Assembly (NCBI GenBank): GCA_045430345.1
Contig: JAILXT010000002.1
Coordinates: 124,001 to 188,000 of the forward strand
Direction: 5' to 3'
Length of the DNA stretch: 64,000 nucleotides
Source of the DNA: Agarilytica sp045430345
GTDB lineage: Bacteria; Pseudomonadota; Gammaproteobacteria; Pseudomonadales; Cellvibrionaceae
The position numbers and the translations under genes were made by a program. Below, piece by piece: positions 35,373 through 43,926 of this stretch (position 1 is the stretch's first letter; each line of letters begins with the position of its first letter). The notes beneath the pieces are model-generated. The model ran no database searches, was not told where the DNA came from, and saw only the letters and a list, made by a program, of their open reading frames with translations.

Positions 35373-35950
35373 AATGTTCTCCGCTTTATTCATAAAATCA
35401 GCTACATCGGGTAACCATGAAAGGTGGTGAGATATTTATGCCTCCTTGTGTATTTGAATGGTGAATTTAAGTAACTTATGTCTAAAACTATTGCAGCTTA
35501 ATCAAAATAAGTAAACCGCATTTTTTAAAAAAATTTCACGATATCAGGGAGTAAGCAAGAAAAACATGTAATGTTCTACTTCTAAAAAACACGCTAATTA
35601 GTTGATTATATGGGGTTTTTTGTTCGGCTATACAAATGGTTTGTTTTTGGACTAGAATAATAAATATAAGGAATCAAAATAAAATTCCTTAACATTTTAT
35701 GATTGATCTACATTTTCTATCTCGCTACTCTCTAGCGGCAATGCCCTTCACACCTCAAAATTTCATGTTTATTCGCTAAACTTTACGATTAGAAATCGTT
35801 TTTTAGTATGAAGCTATCATTTATCGTCGAGTTAACATGAAAAAAACCAACAAAACGAGATGATATTGATGCCGCCAATTAGCTGTTTGGGGAAAGCAAG
35901 ATAAGGACACGCCCCGCTATATGTAATAGATAGCGAAGCGCGTAGGGGAT
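35373..35950. other. Intergenic region, no gene seen
   Basis: About 580 AT-rich bases with no ORF of interest on either strand. One 8-bp inverted repeat TAAGGAAT / ATTCCTTA (35667-35691) with a 9-nt loop is present. It lacks a T-run. The right part is the downstream flank of the next leftward gene. Confidence 0.45.
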
Positions 35951-36847
35951 TTATTTAGAAGGCTTTGTGAGGGTCTTTAATGAAGCTTTAATGGCTTTCG
36001 GTGCTGAAGATATTTTCATAAAGTCTCCCATGCCTAGATCTGGAAAAGCTAAGGCGATACGAAATTTACCAGGAAGGCTATAGACATTTTTTCCCGAGAC
36101 CAATAATCCATACGGAAGGTGTGCGGTGTGCTTAAGGGTGTTTTTATCAATTTTATCCATAATGGTTTTATCCGATCCATCCCCATTCGAAATGCCGACA
36201 CCAAACAACACTTCCTCCTTTTCTCCTAAATCGACTTGAAATACCTTCTGTAAACCGTTGCTATTGTCGACGAGGTTGGCGTTAATCATTTTTAATGCAG
36301 CGTCGTGAGAGTCAAAGCTCGCCAATTTATCATGATCATTAAAGTACGGCATAAACGCCATATAGTGATACTTTTTTAATGCCTTTGCTTTTAACCCTTT
36401 TTTTGATCCAAAGTGCGATGTGTTGCCGATAAGCGATGCGAGTTGTGTACTGACTTCTTCAAGGCTTTCCATACGGTATACGTGTGACATGTAAACTGGG
36501 TTTACGTAGGATACTTGTATATTGTCTTTGAGTTGACGTATGCCAACGCGAATTACTGCCCCATAGCCACCAAAAGCGGTTTTAGCGGCGATGGTTTTAA
36601 GTGTATCGTTTGTAATGGCGATCACCGTAGCGCCCTCGAACGGTGAGTATTCCCCGGCGATAGTGAATCCGCCTGATACCAAGGTGTCTTTTAGGTGTTG
36701 CGTGATACTCGGTAGATCTCCTTCTATGGGTGTCGCGGCGATGTAAGGTTTAAAACGTTCCTTAGAAGATGTTTGGGCGTAGCTGTGAGAGGCAGAGAAT
36801 AATAGAGAAAGTAAAATGGCAAAAGATAAGCTGAAATAGTTATTCAT
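35951..36847 (-). CDS. Secreted protein, DUF302-like, function unknown
   Basis: 298 residues from ATG at 36847, chosen because AGGT precedes it and it opens directly with a signal peptide (MNNYFSLSFAILLSLLFSA..SYAQ). The mature part has SITQHLKDTLVSGGFTIAGEY, ATVIAITNDTLK, GGYGAVIRVG and QVSYVNPVYMSHVYRM, a pattern that recalls DUF302-type folds but is not a firm match. It is probably periplasmic. It lies 160 bases after a small lipoprotein gene on the same strand; shared function is possible but not shown. Confidence 0.7.
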   Translation of the reverse strand: MNNYFSLSFAILLSLLFSASHSYAQTSSKERFKPYIAATPIEGDLPSITQHLKDTLVSGGFTIAGEYSPFEGATVIAITNDTLKTIAAKTAFGGYGAVIRVGIRQLKDNIQVSYVNPVYMSHVYRMESLEEVSTQLASLIGNTSHFGSKKGLKAKALKKYHYMAFMPYFNDHDKLASFDSHDAALKMINANLVDNSNGLQKVFQVDLGEKEEVLFGVGISNGDGSDKTIMDKIDKNTLKHTAHLPYGLLVSGKNVYSLPGKFRIALAFPDLGMGDFMKISSAPKAIKASLKTLTKPSK

Positions 36848-37008
36848 TATTATACCTATAAACATTGCTGTTGGGAGGATACGAAACTATTGGTGGTTGT
36901 CACAAGAATGTAGACGTATAGCGAGTCCAATAAAACTGCTCTAACCTCTAATATGTAAATAATGCGCTAAAAAATATTAGGTGAGCAGTCAAACGTTGCC
37001 TAATAGCG

Positions 37009-37614
37009 TCAATCGGCTTTTGCTTGAGAGGAAGCATCATTCAAAAAATCGTTATGCCGTTTCACTCGCTGAGTTGCGATATAAAAATCTTCAGAAACAA
37101 ATTTTTTGGCTAGATCTTTAACGAGGCGGTTCATCGTAACGGACGCTGTGCGTTCATAGTTGTTAATCGCGTTTACGGATGAACGAATTCTGCGTTCCCA
37201 TAGAACTTCGCCGTCACGTGTTTCGAGGCGAAGTTGTAGAATAATGGTTCCCCAGGTTGAGAATAAAAAATTTCCGAGTTCAATGCTTTCAACATGGGCA
37301 CGAATATAGGACGCGTTTTCTGAGGTATAAGAAGCGGTTTCGTTGTTGTTATAGCCCGCTGCGGTCAGCGCCAGGCTGACGCTTTTCATGATGTTTGCAC
37401 TAGTATCACCTTGCGCTCTGATATTGCCCACGGGTATGAAGATTACGGTCGTTTTGCCAATAAGACTGTTTTTAATACCTGTTGCGAGGGGGGCTACGTT
37501 AATGGTGCCTTCACGTTGCTTTTTGGGGGTGTAAGTTTTTGTCGATTTGAGTTCGTCGATGGAGGCGCAGGCACAGAGGAAACAAACTAAGCTGGCGATG
37601 AGTGCGGTTTTCAA
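37009..37614 (-). CDS. Small lipoprotein, unknown
   Basis: 201 residues. MKTALIASLVCFLCAC is a lipoprotein signal with the lipobox LCAC. The mature part has alternating strands (TTVIFIPVGNIRAQG, ILQLRLETRDGEVLWERRI) and helices, as in lipoproteins that assemble with outer-membrane or secretion machines, but no family can be named. The next downstream gene on the strand is also secreted. It is preceded by CCTGGAGGC just upstream of the start. Confidence 0.75.
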   Translation of the reverse strand: MKTALIASLVCFLCACASIDELKSTKTYTPKKQREGTINVAPLATGIKNSLIGKTTVIFIPVGNIRAQGDTSANIMKSVSLALTAAGYNNNETASYTSENASYIRAHVESIELGNFLFSTWGTIILQLRLETRDGEVLWERRIRSSVNAINNYERTASVTMNRLVKDLAKKFVSEDFYIATQRVKRHNDFLNDASSQAKAD

Positions 37615-37704
37615 GAGTGCCTCCAGGGCGATAAATCGTAATGTTTAAAAATACTACGCTACCCATGACACATCAAGCGGGGAAACGGTGATTTATGCGG
37701 TCCG

Positions 37705-38955
37705 TCAGCGTTTATTTACGGTGTCGATTTCGAACGTAAGCGACGCATGATCGTTTAAGCGGGCGATTAAGGTATCACCGAGTATTGAGGCCGGCGTCCA
37801 AAAGCCGCCGCTGGGTTGTGACTTCTCTATATCAAACGCGAGACATAGGCCGACTTGAGCCACAATCATTGCGGAGGCGCCATACCCCGGGTCTTTTTTG
37901 CCCCTCAAACGGCATTGAATAGTGCCTTTGCCTGGTGCTTTACCGCGAAACAGTAGTTCGTAATATCCTTGTTCCTGCTCTTCCTTGCTGGGGCCTTCAC
38001 CGGGCTTGGGAAGTAGCCACCGCGCCATGGCAGCGCTGAACATGGGGATGGCGGCAAAAAAACCAAAAAGCCACAGCCCGTAGCTCGTGCGGCTCGCACG
38101 TTTTCGCCCTTTTCTACCGGTCCCGGTCACGATGGCCTCATCGTAGCGGAAGTCTTCGCCGTACCGGTTGTCTAGGAGGGCGTTAGAGCGGTGAACGATG
38201 CGGGTGTTAATGCCTTCCATGACAAACGGGGCTATCCAAGCACCGCTCTGTGTCTCATATTCAGCGTGATGATGCTTCGTTTGACGCTGTGTGAACGGGT
38301 GTTCGCTGGGGCAAAGGCAATAAGGGCTGTTGAGTGCCCTACGTAAACCAGGGTTTCCGGAAAGGTCTTTCGCGACATTTAATGCGCTGGCATAAGTACC
38401 CCCGGAAAATCGCCCCTTCATCTTCATTACACGCATTTGAATTTCTTGGCAAGGTTGTCCGAGAAGTTCGCTTGCGTTTTGTTGTGTGAAAAGTACACCC
38501 AGGTCGGATGGAATGGAATCAAATGCACAACTATGGATAAATCTGGCGCCGCTTTCGGCTGCTGCGCCCTGGTATTTGCTGATCATCTGCAAAATCCAAT
38601 GGGCTTCGCCCGTGATATCACAGTAGTCGGTTCCGGTTTCGCAGCAAGCGCGAACTAAGCCTTCACCGTAGAGGGCAAACGGCCCTACGGTTGATATAAC
38701 GACTCGGGTTGACACACATAAACCCTTGAGAGCTTCATCGTCTGTTGCATCCGCAATCACAATATCGACGTGTATGTTGTGGCTATCAGAGAGGGATTGT
38801 TGGATCGTTGAGAGTTTTTGATGATCGCGACCGGCGATTGCCCAGCGGACTTCCGGTTTGTTTTTTACCGCGTCGCCTAAGGCTTTAACGAGGATCTGAC
38901 CTATGAAACTGGAGGCGCCATATATTACGAGGTCGTATTTAGTTGCGGTGTTCAT
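37705..38955 (-). CDS. Saccharopine-dehydrogenase-like oxidoreductase
   Basis: 416 residues. An N-terminal Rossmann fold (YDLVIYGASSFIGQILVKAL, residues 8-27; WAIAGRDHQKL near 37-47; VISTVGPFALYGEGLVRACC near 83-102) is followed by the YCDITGE segment found in trans-acting enoyl reductase and saccharopine dehydrogenase-like proteins. A hydrophobic segment (LWLFGFFAAIPMFSAAMARW, about 292-311) may touch the membrane. It is likely an NAD(P)-dependent enzyme of lipid-like substrates. The true substrate is not known. Confidence 0.83.
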   Translation of the reverse strand: MNTATKYDLVIYGASSFIGQILVKALGDAVKNKPEVRWAIAGRDHQKLSTIQQSLSDSHNIHVDIVIADATDDEALKGLCVSTRVVISTVGPFALYGEGLVRACCETGTDYCDITGEAHWILQMISKYQGAAAESGARFIHSCAFDSIPSDLGVLFTQQNASELLGQPCQEIQMRVMKMKGRFSGGTYASALNVAKDLSGNPGLRRALNSPYCLCPSEHPFTQRQTKHHHAEYETQSGAWIAPFVMEGINTRIVHRSNALLDNRYGEDFRYDEAIVTGTGRKGRKRASRTSYGLWLFGFFAAIPMFSAAMARWLLPKPGEGPSKEEQEQGYYELLFRGKAPGKGTIQCRLRGKKDPGYGASAMIVAQVGLCLAFDIEKSQPSGGFWTPASILGDTLIARLNDHASLTFEIDTVNKR

Positions 38956-39037
38956 AGCGGTCCACGGTTTTATATAAAGGGGCAGCCACTATAAAGTAAT
39001 TAATTGACGGGTGAAATATCGATTGAAAAACGAAAAA

Positions 39038-39057
39038 TCACCGGCAAAAGCCGGTGA
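39038..39057 (-). terminator. Terminator of the outer-membrane beta-barrel gene
   Basis: Leftward, an 8-bp stem TCACCGGC / GCCGGTGA with a 4-nt loop followed by ATTTTTCG. It lies 25 bases after the stop at 39082. Confidence 0.88.
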
Positions 39058-39081
39058 TGATAAGTGCCTAAGGTGAACAAC

Positions 39082-39672
39082 TTAAAACTTGTAGCTGACG
39101 CCAACGTTATAATGGTAGCTGTCCAAATCGTTCCGCGAATACTCCGCAAATACGCCTAAGTTATCATTGAAGTACTGCCGTATACCTGCGGTCACTTCAG
39201 TGGCCGTCGCGAACATTTCCGTGTTGGCGAGTTCGCCATACACTTCGGTGGAGGGGCTTATCATTGATCGTACCCCGAAAGCTAAATTGTGGCCTATTTC
39301 TGTATCGGACTCGCCTAGGCTTTTTGATTTTAAATTAACGTAGTTTGCTTCACCGTAGACGGCGGTGCTTTCCCCTACAGGAAACTTTACACCCAAGCCG
39401 ATAGATGCGGTGTTGAGGTCAATATCGTCATTAGCCAAAACATTGTTAGTCGCGTCGTCTAGGGTTCGGCTTGTATATTCGCCGTTGATATAAATCATAT
39501 CGGTGAGCTCTGTACTGCCTCTTATCGTGAGACCGTCTGCATTGTCGTCTGACCCAATCGAAGATAAGCGGCTATACCCGCCTTCGACCACGTTAAATGA
39601 AGGTGTTTCGGCAAACGCCACCGGCGAAAATAACGCCGAAACCATCGCACTGCCTAAAAGTAACTTTTTCAT
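39082..39672 (-). CDS. Outer-membrane beta-barrel protein
   Basis: 196 residues from ATG at 39672 (AGGA six bases before). The longer frame to 39840 would place an unlikely stretch before the signal peptide. MKKLLLGSAMVSALFSPVAFAE is a clear signal. The rest is an alternating-strand barrel of about eight strands, with repeated short-turn patterns (GLTIRGSTEL.., VYGEANYVNL, GHNLAFGVRSM) and the terminal VGVSYKF. It resembles small porin-like or Ail/OmpX-sized barrels, of unknown ligand. Confidence 0.85.
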   Translation of the reverse strand: MKKLLLGSAMVSALFSPVAFAETPSFNVVEGGYSRLSSIGSDDNADGLTIRGSTELTDMIYINGEYTSRTLDDATNNVLANDDIDLNTASIGLGVKFPVGESTAVYGEANYVNLKSKSLGESDTEIGHNLAFGVRSMISPSTEVYGELANTEMFATATEVTAGIRQYFNDNLGVFAEYSRNDLDSYHYNVGVSYKF

Positions 39673-40015
39673 ATTTCGTCCTATTGTTATGTAAAAAGGT
39701 AAACCGCATTTATAAAATTTTAGATTTCGCACAACCTTTACTTGCGGCGTGATGTGAATACTAATGATGGCTATCTGAATATAAGCTGAATGTAAATACA
39801 GATAAAAATGCGCGGGCGGTTGAATCAAGACGGTAGCCACTATATTCTGACGACCGGTATCCCGCTTATGATGTTCAGAACATCACCAAATAAAAGTATG
39901 GGGACTATCGAGATAAATAGTTTACTTGCGATTACTGTATTTTATTTTTTAGGGGTTTAAAGGGAGATATTATCTCGCGTGCCCTCTTCGTCTAAAAAGC
40001 ATCAAAGGAATGGTT
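39673..40015. other. Divergent intergenic region
   Basis: Between the leftward barrel gene and the rightward peptidase gene. Both promoters must lie here. I see only weak boxes (for example TTTACT to TATTTT with 16 bases at about 39921-39948). No ORF or repeat is convincing. Confidence 0.4.
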
Positions 40016-42691
40016 ATGCGTACCACTCATTATTTTCACTCCATCATCATCTTTGTGATATGTGTTCTGTCGGCCTGTGATCGCTCGACAGAAAAATATA
40101 CGCAGGACAGCATCGAAGGCAAGCATAGCGATATGCGTCAAAGCGCTTTTGGTCGTAGAGAAAACTCGCCGGGACTTAGCGAATCATATGCGGCATTTCG
40201 TAAAAAGCAGATCGCGGATATTCACTATGAAATAGACGTGGATGTTACTCGGGCACAGTCGTTTATGGGTCGCGTTGGGATTCACTTTGATTACACCAAT
40301 GTTAACAATATGCCTGTGACGGTGGATTTCGATGCGGGGGAGATTTCTTCCGTTCTGGTAAATGGTAAAGAAGTGACGTGGACCTATGATCAATGGTTTA
40401 TCAGTTTTCCCGCAGATACCTTTAATCAGGGTAAAAATACGCTTTTTATCGAATACGAAAGACCCTACTCCGATTCCGGTAATGGCCTCTATCAATATGT
40501 CGATGGAAAAACCGGCCGCCGATATCTATACAGCAATTTTGAACCATATAATGCGAACAAGTTGTTTCCGCATTTTGATCAGCCCAATCTAAGAGCCACC
40601 TTCGATGTAAGCGTCAATGCACCGAGCGAGTGGCATGTCATAACATCGACACGGGAAAGTGAGGTTATAGATAAGGGCGAGTACAATCGTTGGTTGTTTC
40701 CTACGTCAGCCAATATGCCTTCCTATATATTTCCGCTTCATGCTGGTCCCTACTATATGTGGGAGTCCGAGGGCGCAGTGCCCTTGCGCTTATTTGCGCG
40801 TCAAGAAATGGCGGAGTACGTTGCGGCAGAAAATTGGTTTCTCTATACAGAGCAAAGTTTTGGTTTCTTTAACCAGTACTATGATTACCCCTATCCGTTT
40901 AAAAAGTACGATCAAATTATCGTACCCGATTTTAACGCCGGCGCGATGGAAAACCTCGCCGCAGTAACCTTTGCAGAGCGTCTGGTGAGCCGGGGTAAAA
41001 AAACCGAGCAGGGTAACTTACGCATAGCCAATATTATTGCTCATGAAATGGCGCACATGTGGTTTGGCAACTTGGTGACAATGGATTGGTGGAGTGGCTT
41101 GTGGTTAAACGAGAGTTTTGCGACGTATATGGGAAATCTTGCGGTATCTCAATCGAGCGACTTTAAAAACGTATGGTTGAATTTTCACATTGGGATGAAG
41201 CAATGGGCTTACTATTCTGACAAGCTACCGACCACTCACGCGATAGATCTCCCCATTCATAATACGACGGAGGCGTTTACGAACTTTGATGGTATTACTT
41301 ACGGTAAAGGCGCATCTGTGCTCAAGCAACTGCCTTTTTTCATCGGTGAAGAAAATTTTCGGAAAGGTGTGGCTCAGTACATAAAAAAACACGCATACGG
41401 AAATACGGCGCTAAATGACTTTATGAGTGAAATTGAACATGCCGCTCAGGTTGATTTAAGCTCTTGGACGGAGGACTGGCTATACAAGCCAGGGCTGAAT
41501 ACGATTGAAGCAGAATTCGAATGTGATGATGCCGAGCATCTGAGCAAGTTGTCTATCGTTCAAGAGGCACCGGAAGGCTATCCAACGTTAAGACAGCAGC
41601 GTGTCGGTATATCGCTGTATGATCTTCAAGAGGATGGGTCGTTTAAAGAGGCATTTTTGATGGCCGAGTATTCAGGTGAAAAGACGGCACTAGAATTCGC
41701 TGAACCGTTGGCTTGCCCAGAACTCGTGTTCCCAAATGCGGAAGATATGGCCTACGTAAAAGTCAGTCTTGATAAAAAATCCCAAGCGACACTTATCCAA
41801 TATTTACACGGCATAAAAGACGAAATGGTGCGTTTGATGTTGTGGGAGAGTGTGTGGGAAGCGGTAAAAGATAAAGAGCTCTCCCTCTCGGAATACGTAG
41901 ACTTTGTATCAATTAATCTAACTGGAGAAAACAATGAAAAGTCGCTTGAGCGTATCATTTTTAATTTAATACGCGCTTATGATTATGCGACAAGGCTCGC
42001 GTTAGGTGAACCATCCTACCTTCTGGCGCGACAAAAGATTGAAAGCCTTATTCACGCAAAGCTGGCGAAAATGTCGCCTGGATCGGATATACAAAAACAT
42101 TACTTCGATAAATATTTGGCGGTTGTACACTCAGAGAAAGCGTTAGGTGAACTTAGAGGGCTGCTCTCAGGAGAAAATACTATCGAGGGTTTAGCCCTTG
42201 ACCAAGATATGCGCTGGCAAATGATTTTACGCCTTAACCAGTACGGGTATAAGGACTACATTGGCTTGGCTGAAAAGGAGATACAAAAAGACGAAAGCAA
42301 TGCTGGCAAGCTGATGGAAATCGCCGCCGAGGTCATACGCCCCGACGGAAACGTCAAGCAGCGTTGGTTGGATATACTCGGGAGACACAATTCGGGATTA
42401 AAATTCGGTGAAGAACGTAGCGCGATGAAAAATTTATTTCCGAGTTCACAGGCGGCTATTCAAGAGCAATATTTAACGCAATTGATACAATTGGCGAAAG
42501 ACACATTACCCAATAAAAGTGATCAATTTGCGAATCAGTTTAGCCGTTTGTTTCTAGGTTTATGCTCGGAAAAAAGCCGAGAGATATTGCAGGCCTTAAT
42601 CGCAGCATCCAGTGAGTCCCCAATATTAGTTAAAGGGCTTAAACAGGCGTTGTTTGAAAATAAGCAGTGTTTAGCCTTGGGCGACCCCTAA
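40016..42691 (+). CDS. M1-family metallopeptidase, lipoprotein
   Basis: 891 residues from the ATG at 40016 (AAAGGA six bases before; an ATG at 40010 has none). The N-terminal signal ends in LSAC, a lipobox, so it is exported and lipid-anchored, unlike cytoplasmic PepN. The family exopeptidase motif GAMEN is near residue 310. The zinc site HEMAH-x18-E begins near 343, with the Glu in NESFA. The aminopeptidase catalytic and helical domains are complete. It should cleave N-terminal amino acids from peptides at the cell envelope or outside. Confidence 0.93.
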   Translation: MRTTHYFHSIIIFVICVLSACDRSTEKYTQDSIEGKHSDMRQSAFGRRENSPGLSESYAAFRKKQIADIHYEIDVDVTRAQSFMGRVGIHFDYTNVNNMPVTVDFDAGEISSVLVNGKEVTWTYDQWFISFPADTFNQGKNTLFIEYERPYSDSGNGLYQYVDGKTGRRYLYSNFEPYNANKLFPHFDQPNLRATFDVSVNAPSEWHVITSTRESEVIDKGEYNRWLFPTSANMPSYIFPLHAGPYYMWESEGAVPLRLFARQEMAEYVAAENWFLYTEQSFGFFNQYYDYPYPFKKYDQIIVPDFNAGAMENLAAVTFAERLVSRGKKTEQGNLRIANIIAHEMAHMWFGNLVTMDWWSGLWLNESFATYMGNLAVSQSSDFKNVWLNFHIGMKQWAYYSDKLPTTHAIDLPIHNTTEAFTNFDGITYGKGASVLKQLPFFIGEENFRKGVAQYIKKHAYGNTALNDFMSEIEHAAQVDLSSWTEDWLYKPGLNTIEAEFECDDAEHLSKLSIVQEAPEGYPTLRQQRVGISLYDLQEDGSFKEAFLMAEYSGEKTALEFAEPLACPELVFPNAEDMAYVKVSLDKKSQATLIQYLHGIKDEMVRLMLWESVWEAVKDKELSLSEYVDFVSINLTGENNEKSLERIIFNLIRAYDYATRLALGEPSYLLARQKIESLIHAKLAKMSPGSDIQKHYFDKYLAVVHSEKALGELRGLLSGENTIEGLALDQDMRWQMILRLNQYGYKDYIGLAEKEIQKDESNAGKLMEIAAEVIRPDGNVKQRWLDILGRHNSGLKFGEERSAMKNLFPSSQAAIQEQYLTQLIQLAKDTLPNKSDQFANQFSRLFLGLCSEKSREILQALIAASSESPILVKGLKQALFENKQCLALGDP

Positions 42692-42727
42692 AATGGTCAT
42701 GCCGCATAAGTTAAAAGAAAATGTAAC

Positions 42728-43537
42728 TTATGCGGTAAAAACAGAGATAAACATCTTTACGCTCAAGCCGAAAAGCAAAATAGCGAACAACTTCTTAATC
42801 AAGCCTACGGGCAAGCGGTAATTCATTTTTACTCCTAGCGGCGCAAAGAAAACACTGATCACGGAAATAGCGATAACCGCAGGCAGGTAAATATAGCCAA
42901 GGGTAAGATTGTCGCCTTCGTTCACGCCGATGCCGTTAATTATATATCCCAGTGCGCCGGATAACGCGATAGGGAAGCCCAATGCGGCTGAGGTGCCGAT
43001 GGCTTGTTTTACATCCACATTACGCCACACCAAAAAAGGTACGCTTAACGCACCGCCGCCAATAGAGACGAGCGCGGAGATCCCGCCGATCACTGAACCA
43101 GTGAACGAAAGCCCAAGCTTACCGGGCAGGCTTTTGTGTGCAGGGGGGGTAGCGCCAATAAACATCTGTATGGCGATACACAACATGAAGAAGGCGAAGA
43201 AACCCGATAGAAAAATCGGGTTTAGGTGAGATACTAGAAACGTGGATAAAAACGTCCCAACGATAATCCCGGGGGTCATCAACTTGACCACAGGCCAGCG
43301 TACGCCGCCTTTTTTATGATGTGCGCGTAAGCTGGAGAATGAGGTAATCACAATAGACGCCATAGACGTGCCTAAGGCCAAATGAACGACCTGCTCCACC
43401 GGCATGCCCTGCCAAAGAAAGATGGTGGTTAACATGGGCACCATAATGCCGCCACCGCCTACGCCCATTAGGCCGGCCATAAAGCCAACAAACGCGCCAA
43501 GCGTAACAAGAGAAAGCAAAAAAAACGGGTCAATCAT
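42728..43537 (-). CDS. TauE/SafE-family membrane permease
   Basis: About 269 residues from the ATG at 43537, the size of the family; the frame extends to a TTG at 43672, but no ribosome site is clear at either. Eight membrane helices with GLMGVGGGGIMVPML (about 21-35) and the paired VSIGGGALSVPFLVW repeat (about 162-176) are typical. Family members export sulfite, sulfonates or related anions. Ligand unknown. It is divergent from the kinase gene at 43927. Confidence 0.85.
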   Translation of the reverse strand: MIDPFFLLSLVTLGAFVGFMAGLMGVGGGGIMVPMLTTIFLWQGMPVEQVVHLALGTSMASIVITSFSSLRAHHKKGGVRWPVVKLMTPGIIVGTFLSTFLVSHLNPIFLSGFFAFFMLCIAIQMFIGATPPAHKSLPGKLGLSFTGSVIGGISALVSIGGGALSVPFLVWRNVDVKQAIGTSAALGFPIALSGALGYIINGIGVNEGDNLTLGYIYLPAVIAISVISVFFAPLGVKMNYRLPVGLIKKLFAILLFGLSVKMFISVFTA

Positions 43538-43926
43538 TAACGAAAAAAATCCGGATAAAATGGCCTTAACACCGGGCGTAATCGTGGAGTTAAGGCCTGG
43601 CGGGCGCACATTGAAACCTCTGAAGGTGTTTATTGCAAGCAAACGCTTATAAATCAACCAGATGAAACGCAAAGCACTTACTCGGTCTGGCGAGTCATCG
43701 CGATTAAGGGTCTATACTTTAATTGATCCCCGAGATACGCTTGAATACGGCGAAAAAACAACCGCCGACAACCTTGGCTTGACGTTGTTTTCTGCAGAAC
43801 ATGGTTGTTTTTTCACCGGATTTCTTGATTGGGGCAGTATTGGGCTGGGGTATCGCCACCAATAATGGCGAAGTGCGTATGAACCTTTCAACAAATTGAT
43901 CAATTTAGAAACTATACGGAATCGAT
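43538..43926. other. Divergent intergenic region with long inverted repeat
   Basis: It holds the starts of the leftward permease and the rightward kinase. The inverted repeat at 43752-43814 is the main structure. A 67-codon ORF over it (43662-43865) has no family match and no good ribosome site; I leave it out. Confidence 0.45.
43752..43814. repeat. Inverted repeat with 12-bp perfect arms
   Basis: GAAAAAACAACC (43752-43763) and its exact complement GGTTGTTTTTTC (43803-43814) enclose 39 nt. Outside, CGG precedes the left arm and its complement follows the right with one mismatch. The loop does not resemble the 60-nt repeat core. The right arm's T-run could let it act as a weak terminator. Confidence 0.6.

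Noticed and set aside
35667..35691. 8-bp inverted repeat as a terminator
   Set aside because: AT-rich, weak stem and no T-run. No gene end is near.
43662..43865. 67-codon ORF between permease and kinase genes
   Set aside because: No ribosome site, no recognisable family, and it reads across the inverted repeat.
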